From Streptomyces griseofuscus (GTDB taxonomy: Bacteria; Actinomycetota; Actinomycetes; Streptomycetales; Streptomycetaceae), in contig NZ_CP051006.1 in NCBI RefSeq assembly GCF_014673495.1, forward strand, positions 8,059,001-8,123,000: a stretch of DNA of 64,000 nucleotides, read 5' to 3'. This document shows, in pieces, positions 49,093 to 58,110 of the stretch; the stretch's first letter is position 1; every line of letters begins with the position of its first letter. Position numbers and translations under genes: made by a program. Under the pieces are notes generated by a model. That model was not told where the DNA came from. It was given only the letters and a program-made list of their open reading frames with translations, and ran no database searches.

Positions 49093-49647
49093 TCAGCGGG
49101 GTCCCACCAGATCCCACTCCCGGTCCCAGAGGGCCAGCCTGCGCCGGTCGAGCCGGGCCCGCGCGAAGGCGCCCGCGCCCAGCACCGGAGCCGCGGCGAC
49201 CAGCGCGGCACCGGCGGCGAGGAGACCGGCCTCGATGTGCCCCTCGGCACGGTCGGTGGGCGCCGTCGTGACCAGTTGTCCCCGGTCGTCCTGCCACAGA
49301 TGCACCGTCGTGCCCCGGGGCAGGCTCGGGTCCACCAGCGTGTGCCCGGTACGGGGAGTACCGTCCGGCGCCACCCAGCGCACGGTGTCCTGCACCCGGC
49401 CGTCCGCCGACCACTGCGCGGCGATGTCCTGCGGCGCGTCGGCCGTCAGGACCGCCCGTACGGGGTGCCGTTGAGCGCTGTGCTCCGCGAACCGGTGCTC
49501 GGCGGTGCGGAACGCCAGCGGTGCGACGACCGTGCCGACGAGCACCACGACCGCCCAGACGGCCAGCACGATCCACGCCTCCAGGACGTCCTCGCGCCGG
49601 CGCAGCGGATTGCTCCGCCACCGCCACAGATGCCGTTTGCCGCTCAT
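49093..49647 (-). CDS. Rv1733c-like two-helix membrane protein, 184 aa
   Basis: A membrane protein with a helix at about residues 23-47 (EAWIVLAVWAVVVLVGTVVAPLAF) and a second near 135-160 (EAGLLAAGAALVAAAPVLGAG). Between them is an extracytoplasmic segment rich in charged residues that ends TLVDPSLPRGTTVHLWQDDRGQL. This is the Rv1733c arrangement found in actinobacteria, where the M. tuberculosis member belongs to the dormancy regulon. The start at 49647 has GGAGG upstream. Its place beside universal stress and CBS genes supports a stress role. The function is unknown. Confidence 0.82.
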   Translation of the reverse strand: MSGKRHLWRWRSNPLRRREDVLEAWIVLAVWAVVVLVGTVVAPLAFRTAEHRFAEHSAQRHPVRAVLTADAPQDIAAQWSADGRVQDTVRWVAPDGTPRTGHTLVDPSLPRGTTVHLWQDDRGQLVTTAPTDRAEGHIEAGLLAAGAALVAAAPVLGAGAFARARLDRRRLALWDREWDLVGPR

Positions 49648-49883
49648 CACGGAGACCTCCGCCTCGTGCCGAATCCTTCGCCTCCGACGGTGCCTGCGAG
49701 AAGCCCGCGCCCACAGGGGCCGAGGGACCTCTACGACGGACCGCCCGGGTCCGGATCCGGTGCCGGAGGGGGCCATGAGTCCCTTCCCGCAGCGCCATCG
49801 GGCCGATGGGCACGGCGTACGACCGCTCGGCGGGCCATGGCCACCAAGCTGATGTCGTGCCGGGCGCTGCGATACTGCCCGCC

Positions 49884-50284
49884 ATGACAGCCACGTCCGA
49901 CGAGCCGACGGTCCCGTTCTCCCGCATCAAGATCCGTACGGGGCCCTTGTCTTCTGCGGTGACGAGGTCGCCCTGATCCGCCGCGACCGCGCCGATTCCG
50001 TCCACTACACCCCGCCCGGCGGCAACGTCGAGGAGGGCGAGGACCTCCGTCGGGCCCTGCGCCGGGAACTCGCCGAGGAACTCGACCTGGACATCGACCT
50101 GGCCGAAGGCGGCGACCTGATGTGGGTGGTCGACCAACGGGTCACCCGCCCGGGCCCGACCCCGCCGCCGCGCAAGCTGCACCCGCCCATCGGAGCCGCG
50201 CTGGCGGCACTGGACCACCCCCGCGCCGCCGTCGGTGACGCCGCCCTGGACGCCGTCACCGACGAGAACTACACGTGGGTGTGA
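49884..50284 (+). pseudogene. Nudix hydrolase with frameshift and internal deletion
   Basis: The start MTATSDEPTVPFSRIKIRTG is followed by a one-base loss in a G/C run near 49939. The next frame reads ALVFCGDEVALIRRD and contains an intact Nudix box (GGNVEEGEDLRRALRRELAEELDL). After RKLH the text jumps to PPIGAALAALDHPRAAVGDAALDAVTDENYTWV, the family C-terminus. About 45 residues are missing between them. Two independent lesions make a sequence error an unlikely full explanation. Confidence 0.75.
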
Positions 50285-50310
50285 GCAGCTGCGTGTGAGC
50301 GAGGGCGCCG

Positions 50311-51225
50311 TCAGGGCAGTTCGGCGGAGCGCTCCTCGTCCAGGATTCCGTACCCCGCGCTGGTGTAGAGGTTCATCGCCACCTCGTTCCCGCCCCACAC
50401 GGTGAACATCAGTGCCGATTCACCGGCCGCGAAAGTGGTCCGTTCGCCGACCGCCATCGCGGCGCGCCCGTACCCCTTGCCGCGCTGGGCCTCGTGGACG
50501 TGCAGCGAGTACCCGTAGGTGACCCCCGGCAGATACCCGTGCTTCAGCCACCCCGTGCCGATCGGCTCGCCCGCCGCCTCCAGCACCAGGAGCGTGGTGT
50601 CGGGCGTCGCGAGCCCCTCGGGAAGCAGCTCGGCGAAGTCCTGGTCCGACTTGCGCACGGCATCCGCACGGCTCATCGCCCCCGCCCGGACGATGCCGTC
50701 GGCGTAGGCCTCCTGCTCCCGAGCGAGCCACTCCGTGTACTCGGCCTGTGTCATCGGCCGCTCGGTCACGCCGTCGACCGGCTCCGGCGCGGCCGCGACC
50801 GGCCGCACCCTGACCTGCCCGCGCACACCGTAGGCGGCGAACACCTCACCCAGGGCGGGATCGGTCAACCGGGTGCCCACCCGGCGCGCGCCCCGCTCGG
50901 CGCACCACCGCTCCGCCCATTCCCGGGCGGCCCGCTCATGCCCCCGGCCGGTGCGGCCCGCGTCGATATGAAGATCCCCGATTCGTCCCGTGAGGACCCC
51001 GCGTTCGTCACCCACCCGTACGGCCACGCAGCCCACCCGGGCCCCGGCGTCCGCGATCTCCGCGACCGTCCAGTCCCCGGCGAGGGCGCGCCCCTTCGTC
51101 ACGTACTCCTGCGCCGCGGCCGCGCCGAGCCCGGCCGTCGCGTACGCGTCGACGAGCCGCCGCTCGACGTCCTCCCGCCACGCCGCGCTGTCCTCAAGAA
51201 CCCTGAATTCTGTCACCCGGCACAT
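50311..51225 (-). CDS. GNAT acetyltransferase with two GNAT-like halves, 304 aa
   Basis: The C-terminal half is a clear GNAT domain: LVLEAAGEPIGTGWLKHGY, then YSLHVHEAQRGKGYGRAAMAVGE with the acetyl-CoA loop, then ALMFTVWGGNEVAMNLYTSAGYGIL. The N-terminal half has a weaker copy (IGDLHIDAGRTGRGHERAAREWAERW), so the protein is probably a tandem GNAT enzyme. The ATG at 51225 has no ribosome site; a GTG three codons later is equally possible. The acyl acceptor is unknown. Confidence 0.87.
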   Translation of the reverse strand: MCRVTEFRVLEDSAAWREDVERRLVDAYATAGLGAAAAQEYVTKGRALAGDWTVAEIADAGARVGCVAVRVGDERGVLTGRIGDLHIDAGRTGRGHERAAREWAERWCAERGARRVGTRLTDPALGEVFAAYGVRGQVRVRPVAAAPEPVDGVTERPMTQAEYTEWLAREQEAYADGIVRAGAMSRADAVRKSDQDFAELLPEGLATPDTTLLVLEAAGEPIGTGWLKHGYLPGVTYGYSLHVHEAQRGKGYGRAAMAVGERTTFAAGESALMFTVWGGNEVAMNLYTSAGYGILDEERSAELP

Positions 51226-51439
51226 TAATCACGCGGTCAATCACCCGAGCGAGTGAATTTCGCCGCGGCGTCGGCGCTCCGGGTGCGCGCGGCCGCGGCC
51301 CGTGTGCGGAGGTCCTCGCGCCACAAGAGCCCGCGTGCTCCCGCTCATGTAAGCACGGCCGCACTCAAACTGGCGACAATATGAGGGGGTCGGGACAGGC
51401 GGGCTGTCCGCGCGTGCTACCCCGAGGAGTGACAACGCA

Positions 51440-52184
51440 GATGGGCGCCCCTTCTACCGGTGGTTCCCGGACGGGAGGATCAACACCTGCTTCAACGCGC
51501 TCGACCGGCATGTCGACGCCGGCCACGGCGACCGTACGGCGCTGATCCACGACAGCCCCGTCACCGGCACCACCACCTCGTGCACCTACGCCGAACTCCG
51601 GCGGCTCACCGTCCGGTTCGCAGGGGTGCTGCGCGCACTGGGCGTCGGCCGGGGCGACCGCGTCGTGATCTACCTGCCGATGGTCCCGAGGCGCACGCCG
51701 AACTGTCCGAGCGCGACGTGGACTGGGACGAGGCGATGGCCTCCGCCGCACCGGCCGACTGTGTGCCGCTCGCCGCCACCGACCCGCCCTACATCCTGTA
51801 CACCTCGGGCACCACGGGCCGCCCCAAGGGCGTGGTGCGCGACAACGGCGGCCACGCGGTCGCGCTCGCCTGGAGGATGGCAAGCCGGTCGGTACCCCGC
51901 CGAGTGCGACATGACGCCGTTCCGCTGTCCGTTCCTGGCCGGTGAGCGCCTCGACCCGGACACCTACGACTGGGCCCCGTAGGACGCTGGGCGTGCCCGT
52001 GATCGACAACTGGTGGCAGACCGAGACGGGCTGGCCGATCGCCGCGAACCAGACGCGCTCCGGCAAGATCCTGCGCGCCTCCATGCGCTCACTGGCCAAC
52101 GGGGACGACGCCCCGGCGCCCGCCACCGTCGACGACCCCGCCGTACTGGAATCCCTGCGCCTCGCGCTGCGCAAGGAGAACTGA
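51440..52184 (+). pseudogene. Acyl-CoA synthetase (acetyl/propionyl-CoA ligase) remnant
   Basis: A propionyl- or acetyl-CoA synthetase of about 630 residues has shrunk to about 240 codons. Blocks in order are FYRWFPDGRINTCFNALDRHV, TYAELRRLTVRFAGVLRALGV with VIYLPMV, then after a deletion LSERDVDWDEAMASAAP and YILYTSGTTGRPKGVVRDNGG, then DPDTYDWAP, then a piece of VIDNWWQTETGWPIAAN, and last SGKILRASMRSLANGDDAPAPATVDDP. Parts lie in different frames, and the N-terminus is absent. At least four deletions have occurred, so the gene is long dead. Confidence 0.8.
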
Positions 52185-52243
52185 TGCCGAAGCCGTCGCC
52201 ACCGAGGCATCGGCGACCGTGACGGCCCGAGCGGCGGCCTCGC

Positions 52244-52615
52244 TCATCCGACGGCCGCTCGGCGGTGATAGACCTTGTTGGCGATGCGCCACCCGTCGGC
52301 CACGCGGATCAGCAGGAAGAGGTCCGTGAAGGTGTCCGGGCCGTGCCGGAGCGTCATGGTCGCGGTCGCGACATCGCCGTGCACCTCGACGGTGTCCACG
52401 TGCCGGGACCGGGTGGGCTCGTCCGGGGCCGGCCGCCCCGGGAAGAGAGCGCGGTACTCGTCCAGGCACCACGAGACGAACGCGCCGTCCCGGAGCCCCT
52501 CGATGTGAGCGGTCGGCAGGAACGCGTCCTGGAAGTGGACGGGGTCGCCGGTGGCGTGCCCGCGGATGTAGGCGTGGAGCGGTTCGAGTACGGCGTCCCC
52601 GTGCGGTGTCTTCAT
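52244..52615 (-). CDS. NTF2-like (SnoaL/lumazine-binding type) protein, 123 aa
   Basis: A small alpha/beta-barrel protein: EPLHAYIRGHATGDPVHFQDAFLPTAHIEGL at the start, then RHVDTVEVHGDVATATMTL and DLFLLIRVADGWRIANKVYHR. This is the pattern of the putative lumazine-binding/NTF2-like family. These proteins are small ligand-binding or isomerase-type folds. The start at 52615 is preferred because MKTPHGDAV is followed by the family sequence. It is divergent from the LysR gene at 52717, which may regulate it. Confidence 0.85.
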   Translation of the reverse strand: MKTPHGDAVLEPLHAYIRGHATGDPVHFQDAFLPTAHIEGLRDGAFVSWCLDEYRALFPGRPAPDEPTRSRHVDTVEVHGDVATATMTLRHGPDTFTDLFLLIRVADGWRIANKVYHRRAAVG

Positions 52616-52716
52616 GTCCGCCACAGTGGCGCCGCACGGGAGTTGCGACAAGCGCGGATCTCGCACAGGAGCCCTGCGTCGCACGCATACCGCGTGGCCG
52701 TGGTCATATGGACGCC

Positions 52717-53631
52717 ATGGACCTGACGGTGTGGCGAACCTTCGTGACCGTGTGCCGACTCGGATCGCTCTCGGCGGCGGCAGCCGAGCTCCATCACACC
52801 CAGTCGGCCCTCTCCCGGCAGATCGCCGGCCTTGAACGGCAACTCGGCGTACCCCTGTTGGAACGCCACCCGCGCGGGACGCGGCCGACACCGGCCGGCG
52901 AGGTGTTCCGGCAGCACGCGCTGGCCACGCTGCACGAGGCCGACCGCGCCCTGCGCGCCGTACGGGCGGCGCGCGAGGGGTCGTACGACCGTCCGCTGAC
53001 CCTCGGCGCGACCCCCTCGCTCGCCGCGGGCATCGTCCCCGAGGCCGTCCGGGGCCTGTTGCGGCAGGCCGGGCCCCTCCGCTGGAGCCTGCTCCCCGGT
53101 CCGAGCGGGCGGTTGCACCATCGCGTGGCCACCGGCGCTCTCGACCTCGCCGTCGTCACCGACGCACCGCCCGGACTGCCCCACGACCCTCGTACCGAGC
53201 GCCGCCTCCTCGGCCTGGACGACATGGTCGTCGCCCTGCCCGCCGGCCATCCCCACGCCGGGCGCGGCCCGGTGCCCGTCCAGACCCTTGCCGACGAGAC
53301 CTGGGCCGAGGACAACGACGGCTCGGCGGCACTCCTGCGCCAACACGCGGCCCGCGCCGGGATCGACGTCCGCATCGACCTCACCGCGGCCGACCTGCCG
53401 GGCAAACTCGCCCTGGTCGCCACCGGCCACGCCATCGCCCTGATACCCGGCGTGCTGACCCGCGCCCTGCGCCCCGACATCGCCACGGTGTGCCTCGTCG
53501 ATCCCCCCACTCGCGGTATCTACACGCTCACCCCGCGCCGCGACCCCCACCCGGCCACGCCCGCCCTGCTCGACGCCCTCACGAACGCCTTCGCCACGGC
53601 ACGCCCCGACAACAGGAGGCCGCGGCGATAG
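52717..53631 (+). CDS. LysR-family regulator, 304 aa
   Basis: A classical LysR activator: the N-terminal helix-turn-helix MDLTVWRTFVTVCRLGSLSAAAAELHHTQSALSRQIAGLERQLG, then a two-lobed effector-binding domain. An ATG at 52708 (MDAMDL) is also in frame; the second is chosen because MDLTVW is the usual start. There is no ribosome site. It is divergent from the NTF2-like gene 101 bases away, its likely target. The inducer is unknown. Confidence 0.92.
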   Translation: MDLTVWRTFVTVCRLGSLSAAAAELHHTQSALSRQIAGLERQLGVPLLERHPRGTRPTPAGEVFRQHALATLHEADRALRAVRAAREGSYDRPLTLGATPSLAAGIVPEAVRGLLRQAGPLRWSLLPGPSGRLHHRVATGALDLAVVTDAPPGLPHDPRTERRLLGLDDMVVALPAGHPHAGRGPVPVQTLADETWAEDNDGSAALLRQHAARAGIDVRIDLTAADLPGKLALVATGHAIALIPGVLTRALRPDIATVCLVDPPTRGIYTLTPRRDPHPATPALLDALTNAFATARPDNRRPRR

Positions 53632-53713
53632 CGCCGATGCGGAAGGTCTCGATGCCCTGCGGAGCGCCCTCGGTACGATCATCTGGATCATCCGCTCCGA
53701 GGAGTCCAGCTCA

Positions 53714-54433
53714 GTGACCGTCGCCCCACCGCCCCGCGCCGCCACCGGCGTTCTTCCGATCCAGACGCTGACCCGCGTCGAGTGCGACGAGCAACTGTCG
53801 GCCCTGCTCTGGCGGGCGGGGTCCGGCTGGCGGATGATCAGCAGCGCGGTGCTCGGCGGGGGCATCGGCGAGCGCTCCTGGGTCCTCAACGCCCAGGTCT
53901 CGCACGGCTACAGCCGCACCGACCCCGACGCCCATCTCGCGAGCCTCGCCCATGAGGCCGGGGCGTGGGGGCCCGGCGTCGGACTGATGACGGCCGCCGA
54001 CGTCCTTCGGTACGGCCGCGCCCACGACGACGGCGTAGCGGCGGTGGTCACCGCGGGCCTCGGCGTCCACGGCTGGGCCGCCGCCCCCGCCCCGGGCACA
54101 CTTTTGCCGCCCGCCCCCGGCACCATCAACATCATCGCCGCCATCCCCGCCGCGCTGACCGACGCCGCCCTGGTCAACGCGGCCACCACCGCCACCGAGG
54201 CCAAGGTCCAGGCCCTCCTCGACTCCGGATACGACTGCTCCGGCACCCCCACGGACGCGGTGTGCGTCGCCGCCCGAATCCCGCAACCCGGCGAGGAGCC
54301 ACAGGCTTTCGCCGGTCCCCGCTCCCTGTGGGGCGCCCGGCTGGCCCGCGCGGTTCATTCCGCGGTGTGTGCCGCCGTGGAGCCGGTTCCCGGGGAAGCT
54401 CTCAAGTCGGCGCGGACACGCGCGGGTTCATGA
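53714..54433 (+). CDS. cbiZ: Adenosylcobinamide amidohydrolase CbiZ, 239 aa
   Basis: CbiZ cleaves the aminopropanol side chain from adenosylcobinamide so that salvaged corrinoids re-enter the cobalamin pathway as adenosylcobyric acid. The sequence has the family core SSAVLGGGIGERSWVLNAQVSHGY, GVGLMTAADVLRY, AVVTAGLGVHGWAA and GTINIIAAIPAALTDAALVNAATTATEAKVQALLDSGYDCSGTPTDAVCVAA. GTG 53714 is the start that keeps the family length. The cobalamin-dependent icmF in the same window would benefit from such salvage, but the two genes are far apart and any link is only suggestive. Confidence 0.9.
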   Translation: MTVAPPPRAATGVLPIQTLTRVECDEQLSALLWRAGSGWRMISSAVLGGGIGERSWVLNAQVSHGYSRTDPDAHLASLAHEAGAWGPGVGLMTAADVLRYGRAHDDGVAAVVTAGLGVHGWAAAPAPGTLLPPAPGTINIIAAIPAALTDAALVNAATTATEAKVQALLDSGYDCSGTPTDAVCVAARIPQPGEEPQAFAGPRSLWGARLARAVHSAVCAAVEPVPGEALKSARTRAGS

Positions 54434-54521
54434 CCGCGGAGTGGAAGGGGGAGCGGCTTCGACCCTCCTGGACAACGGTGAGGGGCCCTTTGCAGCGGCC
54501 GGCGTTCCGCGTCGGCGTGGC

Positions 54522-55997
54522 TCAGTCCCGGGTCAGCAGTACCCGTGACATCCCCGCCGTGACCAGGAGCAGCGCGGCGACGGCCAGCAGCCCGACGCGC
54601 ATGCCGGGGAGCGAGAAGCCGCCGTCGGAACCGGCGAGCAGACTGCCGAAGAGGGCGACGGCCAGGGCGCCGCCCAGTTGCCGGAGCGAGTTGAGCAGGC
54701 CCGAGGCCGTTCCCGCGCGTTCCGCGGGGACCGCGTCGATCAGCAGCGCGGTCAGCGCGGGCACCGCCACCGCGCCGCCCATGCTCAGCGGCAGCAGCAG
54801 GACCAGTACCAGCCACACCGGGGTGTCCCCGGCCAGCGGCAGCATGACCAGCATCGCGGCGGTGAAGACCAGTTGGCCGAGGACGATCACCGACCGCCGC
54901 CCGAACCGCTCCGCGAGACGCGGTGAGACCAGGTTCGTCGCCGTCACCACCGCCGACATCGGCACGAACATCAGCCCGGCCGCCGTCGCCGACATCCCCC
55001 GCAACTGCTGGTAGTACAAGCCCAGTAGGAAGATCCCGCCGTAGAACGCGGCGTTGACGGCGAAACCGACCGCGAGCGGAACGGCCACCCGGCGCTCCCT
55101 CAGCAGCGCCGGCGGAATCATGGGCTGACGGTGCCGGGACTCCACGACGCGGAACACGAACCCGCTTCCGACGGCGAGCGCGCCCGCGCCCAGCACCGGC
55201 AGGCTGGTCCAGCCCAGATGACCGCCCTCGATCACCGCGACGGCGAGCCCGGCCAGGGCCAGTACGGCGGTCAACTGGCCGAACCCGTCCAGCGCGGCGG
55301 GCCGGCGCGGCGAGCGCGGCACCCGTGTCAGCAGGCCGAGAATCACCGCGCCCACCGGGAGGTTGAGCAAAAACACCGCGCGCCAGCCGGCCGACTCGGT
55401 GAGCAGCCCGCCCAGCACCGGACCCGCGGCCATCGCCACCGAACCGCCGACGGTCCACAGCGCGATGGCCCGCGCACGCTCCCTGCTGTCCTCGTGCGCC
55501 TGCCGGATCAGCGCCAGCGAGGCCGGCATCACGACCGCGGCGGCCCCACCCTGTGCCACCCGCGCGGCGACCAGCACCCCGATCCCGGGCGCCAGCGCGC
55601 AGCCGAGGGAGGCCAGGGTGAACAGCGCGACTCCCCAGGCGTAGGCGCGCCGGGCGCCCGCGCGGTCGGCGATGGCGCCGGCCGAGAGCATCAGCGCGGC
55701 GAACATCAGCGTGTACGCGTCCACCACCCACTGGAGCCCCGCCATCCCGCCGTCCAGCGACTCCCGGATCGAGGGCAGCGCGATGTTCACGGCTGACACA
55801 TCGATGGTGATCACGGTGAACCCGAGCAGCGAGGCGACCAGCGCGACCCCGGCCCGCCGGGGCGCCTCGGCACCGGCGCCCGCCTCGGCTGGTCGGGCCC
55901 GGTCCGGTTGCCGTCGTCGTACCTCGGGCAGCGGCGAGCCGGGCGCGCGCCCCTGGTCGGTGGTGGCGGTCGGGGACGGGGAAGGGGTGCCGGGCAT
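54522..55997 (-). CDS. MFS exporter, DHA2 family, 491 aa
   Basis: A 14-helix drug-proton antiporter. After a variable N-terminal tail of about 45 residues the family begins SLLGFTVITIDVSAVNIALPSI, then motif A in GAIADRAGARRAYAWG, and the helix 5 motif C region WTVGGSVAMAAGPVLGG, which is specific to exporters. The length is typical. The start at 55997 is supported by CCAGGAGG in front. Next to it is a divergent XRE-type regulator. The substrate is unknown. Confidence 0.93.
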   Translation of the reverse strand: MPGTPSPSPTATTDQGRAPGSPLPEVRRRQPDRARPAEAGAGAEAPRRAGVALVASLLGFTVITIDVSAVNIALPSIRESLDGGMAGLQWVVDAYTLMFAALMLSAGAIADRAGARRAYAWGVALFTLASLGCALAPGIGVLVAARVAQGGAAAVVMPASLALIRQAHEDSRERARAIALWTVGGSVAMAAGPVLGGLLTESAGWRAVFLLNLPVGAVILGLLTRVPRSPRRPAALDGFGQLTAVLALAGLAVAVIEGGHLGWTSLPVLGAGALAVGSGFVFRVVESRHRQPMIPPALLRERRVAVPLAVGFAVNAAFYGGIFLLGLYYQQLRGMSATAAGLMFVPMSAVVTATNLVSPRLAERFGRRSVIVLGQLVFTAAMLVMLPLAGDTPVWLVLVLLLPLSMGGAVAVPALTALLIDAVPAERAGTASGLLNSLRQLGGALAVALFGSLLAGSDGGFSLPGMRVGLLAVAALLLVTAGMSRVLLTRD

Positions 55998-56247
55998 GGT
56001 GGCCTCCTGGACGTTCAGGCACGGTCGACGGTGTCCGTCGGGGACGAATCGGCGGGCGGCCACGAACGCCGGGACCGCGGTCCGGTGTCACGCACCCCCT
56101 GGGTTCCGCGCCGTCGGGCCGCCCGCTCCGGGATCAACTCTGCGCCCGGACGGCGGCGTTCGGCAGACCGCGCCGTACCCGGGGTGCGGCGTTCCAGGCC
56201 CTGACACGGCCCCCCAACACCCCCGTACACCTGTCACAATTGATCGA

Positions 56248-57141
56248 ATGGGAGCAGCAACAGACGTACGGGGTACCGAACTCGGCAGATATCTGAAAGC
56301 CCGCAGGGCCCAGATACGCCCGGAGGACGTCGGCCTCCCCGGCGGCGCGGGCCTGCGCCGCACCCCCGGACTGCGCCGGGAGGAACTGGCCGCGCTGGCC
56401 GGTGTGAGCGTGGACTATTACATCCGCCTCGAACGCGGCCGCGAGACCAACCCGTCGATCGCCGTCGTCGACGCCCTCGGCCGTGCCCTGCGGCTGCGCG
56501 GCGACGGTTACGAACGCCTCCATGAACTCGCCGAGCTGGCCTCCGGCCGTACCTCCGAACTCCCGGCCTGCGCGGACCACGCCGTCCGCGACTCCGTGCT
56601 GCGCGTACTGGAATCGGTACGCCCACTGCCCGCCTATGTCGTGAGCCGCTACAACCGCGTCCTGGCCGCCAACCCGCCGGGCCGACGGCTGCTGCCCGGC
56701 CTGTGGGACTGGCCTGAGCACCAGCGCAACGTGACCCGTTACCTCTTCCTGCACCCGGTGGGCAGGACGCTCTACGAACCCTGGGAGGACACCGTCGCCC
56801 TCTCGGTCGCGCATCTGCGGGCGGTCGCCGGCGCCGATCCGGACAACCCCGAACTGACCACTCTGGTCGGCGAACTGGTGCTGAAATCCCCGGAGTTCGC
56901 CCGACTGTGGGAGCGGTACGACGTCTGCGAACGCGGCGGCGGCCAGAAGAAGTTCCGGCACCCCGAGGTCGGACCCATGACCCTGACCTACGAGGTCATG
57001 CGGCTGGCACGGACGGGCGGCCAGCGGATGGTCGTCTACCAGGCGGTCCCCGGCACCGCCGACGAAGAGGCCATGCTCGGGCTGGAGGACGGGGAACCCG
57101 CGCGCAGGGCGGAGGGCGAACCCGTCCTCCACCGAAGCTGA
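56248..57141 (+). CDS. XRE regulator with MmyB-like ligand domain, 297 aa
   Basis: An N-terminal helix-turn-helix (LGRYLKARRAQIRPEDVGLPGG, then TPGLRREELAALAGVSVDYYIRLERGRETNPS) is followed by the MmyB-type sensory domain (YVVSRYNRVLAANPPGRRLLPG, NVTRYLFLHPVGRTLYEPWEDT), a PAS-like fold thought to bind a small lipid or metabolite. This family is common in Streptomyces. The ATG at 56248 is close to CACAAT, so the mRNA may be leaderless. It is divergent from the DHA2 exporter, its probable target. Confidence 0.92.
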   Translation: MGAATDVRGTELGRYLKARRAQIRPEDVGLPGGAGLRRTPGLRREELAALAGVSVDYYIRLERGRETNPSIAVVDALGRALRLRGDGYERLHELAELASGRTSELPACADHAVRDSVLRVLESVRPLPAYVVSRYNRVLAANPPGRRLLPGLWDWPEHQRNVTRYLFLHPVGRTLYEPWEDTVALSVAHLRAVAGADPDNPELTTLVGELVLKSPEFARLWERYDVCERGGGQKKFRHPEVGPMTLTYEVMRLARTGGQRMVVYQAVPGTADEEAMLGLEDGEPARRAEGEPVLHRS

Positions 57142-57353
57142 ACGGCTGAAACAAGCGACCGGGCGTCGGAAGAGTCCCGGCGCCCGGCGTGGCAGCCGGC
57201 CGAGTGTGCCCGCGGCGGGCGGCCCGGTGACGGATCCGTGACGTTCGTACCCATACTGAGACATTCCGAACGCAAGATCGGGGGCAGGCTCACGTCGACC
57301 ATGGTCCCGGTGGAGAACACCCGCCGGGCCATTGCACGACAAGGAGTGTTCGT

Positions 57354-57857
57354 ATGAGCAAGAAGCACGTGTTCGCCGCCGTGGCCGCACTCGCGCTGGC
57401 GGTCACCGCGGGCGGGGGAATCGCCGTGGCCGCACCCACGACGGCCAAGAGCGTCACGCCCTCGGCCTGTCGTCCGGCCAACCACACGGCGACGATCGCC
57501 GCGGCACCCGCCAGCTCGGGGCACAGCCACTATCGCGTGACCCTGACCGCCGCGCGCGGATACGAGTCGTGCGTGCTGGCCGGTTCGCCCACCGGCGTAC
57601 GGTTCTCGCACCACGGCAAGCAGACCGGTGTCGCCGCCGGGCACTACGGCGACCAGAGGACGAAGGTGACCTTCGGGCCGGGCCACCCGGTGCACTTCGA
57701 CATCCAGGTTCCGAACATGCACCGCGGCACGGCCTCGGACGAGGCGTCGTTCACGCTCCAGGCCCCGGGCGGTGAGATTCCCGGCACGTCCTTCGCCGAG
57801 GGCAAGTTCTCCGTCGCCTCCGGCACCCTGATCGGCCCGGTGCAGCGCGGCGCCTGA
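57354..57857 (+). CDS. Secreted protein, DUF4232-like, 167 aa
   Basis: An N-terminal Sec signal (MSKKHVFAAVAALALAVTAGG, cleavage near AVAA/AP) is followed by a beta-rich domain with two Cys residues (SACRPANHTATI and GYESCVLAGSPTGV), probably a disulfide, and a His-rich loop (FSHHGKQ). This matches the DUF4232 group of Streptomyces exported proteins, whose role is unknown. AAGGAG precedes the ATG. A strong hairpin follows the stop. Confidence 0.82.
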   Translation: MSKKHVFAAVAALALAVTAGGGIAVAAPTTAKSVTPSACRPANHTATIAAAPASSGHSHYRVTLTAARGYESCVLAGSPTGVRFSHHGKQTGVAAGHYGDQRTKVTFGPGHPVHFDIQVPNMHRGTASDEASFTLQAPGGEIPGTSFAEGKFSVASGTLIGPVQRGA

Positions 57858-57880
57858 CCGGCATTGCCGGAAAACCCGGA

Positions 57881-57910
57881 GTGTCCCGAGGCCGCACGGC
57901 CGCGGGACAC
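57881..57910 (+). terminator. Terminator after the secreted-protein gene
   Basis: The arms GTGTCCCGAGGCCG and CGGCCGCGGGACAC form a 14-base-pair stem with one mismatch, 24 bases after the stop. It also separates this gene from the tRNA-like sequence. Confidence 0.75.
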
Positions 57911-57920
57911 TGTGGCGTTG

Positions 57921-58015
57921 CGGAGAGGGCAGGATTCGAACCCGCGTGGACCCTTGCGGATCCGACCTCGAGACGTGCTCGCTGGTCCCCGATCAACCAC
58001 TCCGGGCACCTCTCC
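57921..58015 (-). tRNA. Class II tRNA-like sequence with abnormal anticodon arm
   Basis: On the minus strand GGAGAGG (58009-58015) pairs with CCTCTCC (57922-57928) as a 7-base acceptor stem with a discriminator G. There is a D-arm with CCC/GGG, a T-arm around GGTTCGAATCC, and a long variable arm GGATCC-GCAA-GGGTCC, which places it with the Ser/Leu class. Between the D-arm and the variable arm, about 24 bases replace the usual 17, and I cannot fold a standard 5-bp stem with a 7-base loop or read an anticodon. CCA is not encoded. It may be a tRNA-Ser pseudogene. Confidence 0.45.
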
Positions 58016-58110
58016 TCGCTCCCGGTTCCCGGTTTCCCGGGCCCCGTTCACATGAAGAAGAGTGACAGACCCGGCTGACGCGGGACTGACGCGGAGCTGA
58101 CCCGCACGGC

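Noticed and set aside
57921..58015. Reading the tRNA-like sequence as selenocysteine tRNA
   Set aside because: The length fits, but no TCA anticodon is found, the acceptor stem has 7 rather than 8 pairs, and no selenoprotein machinery is present in the window.
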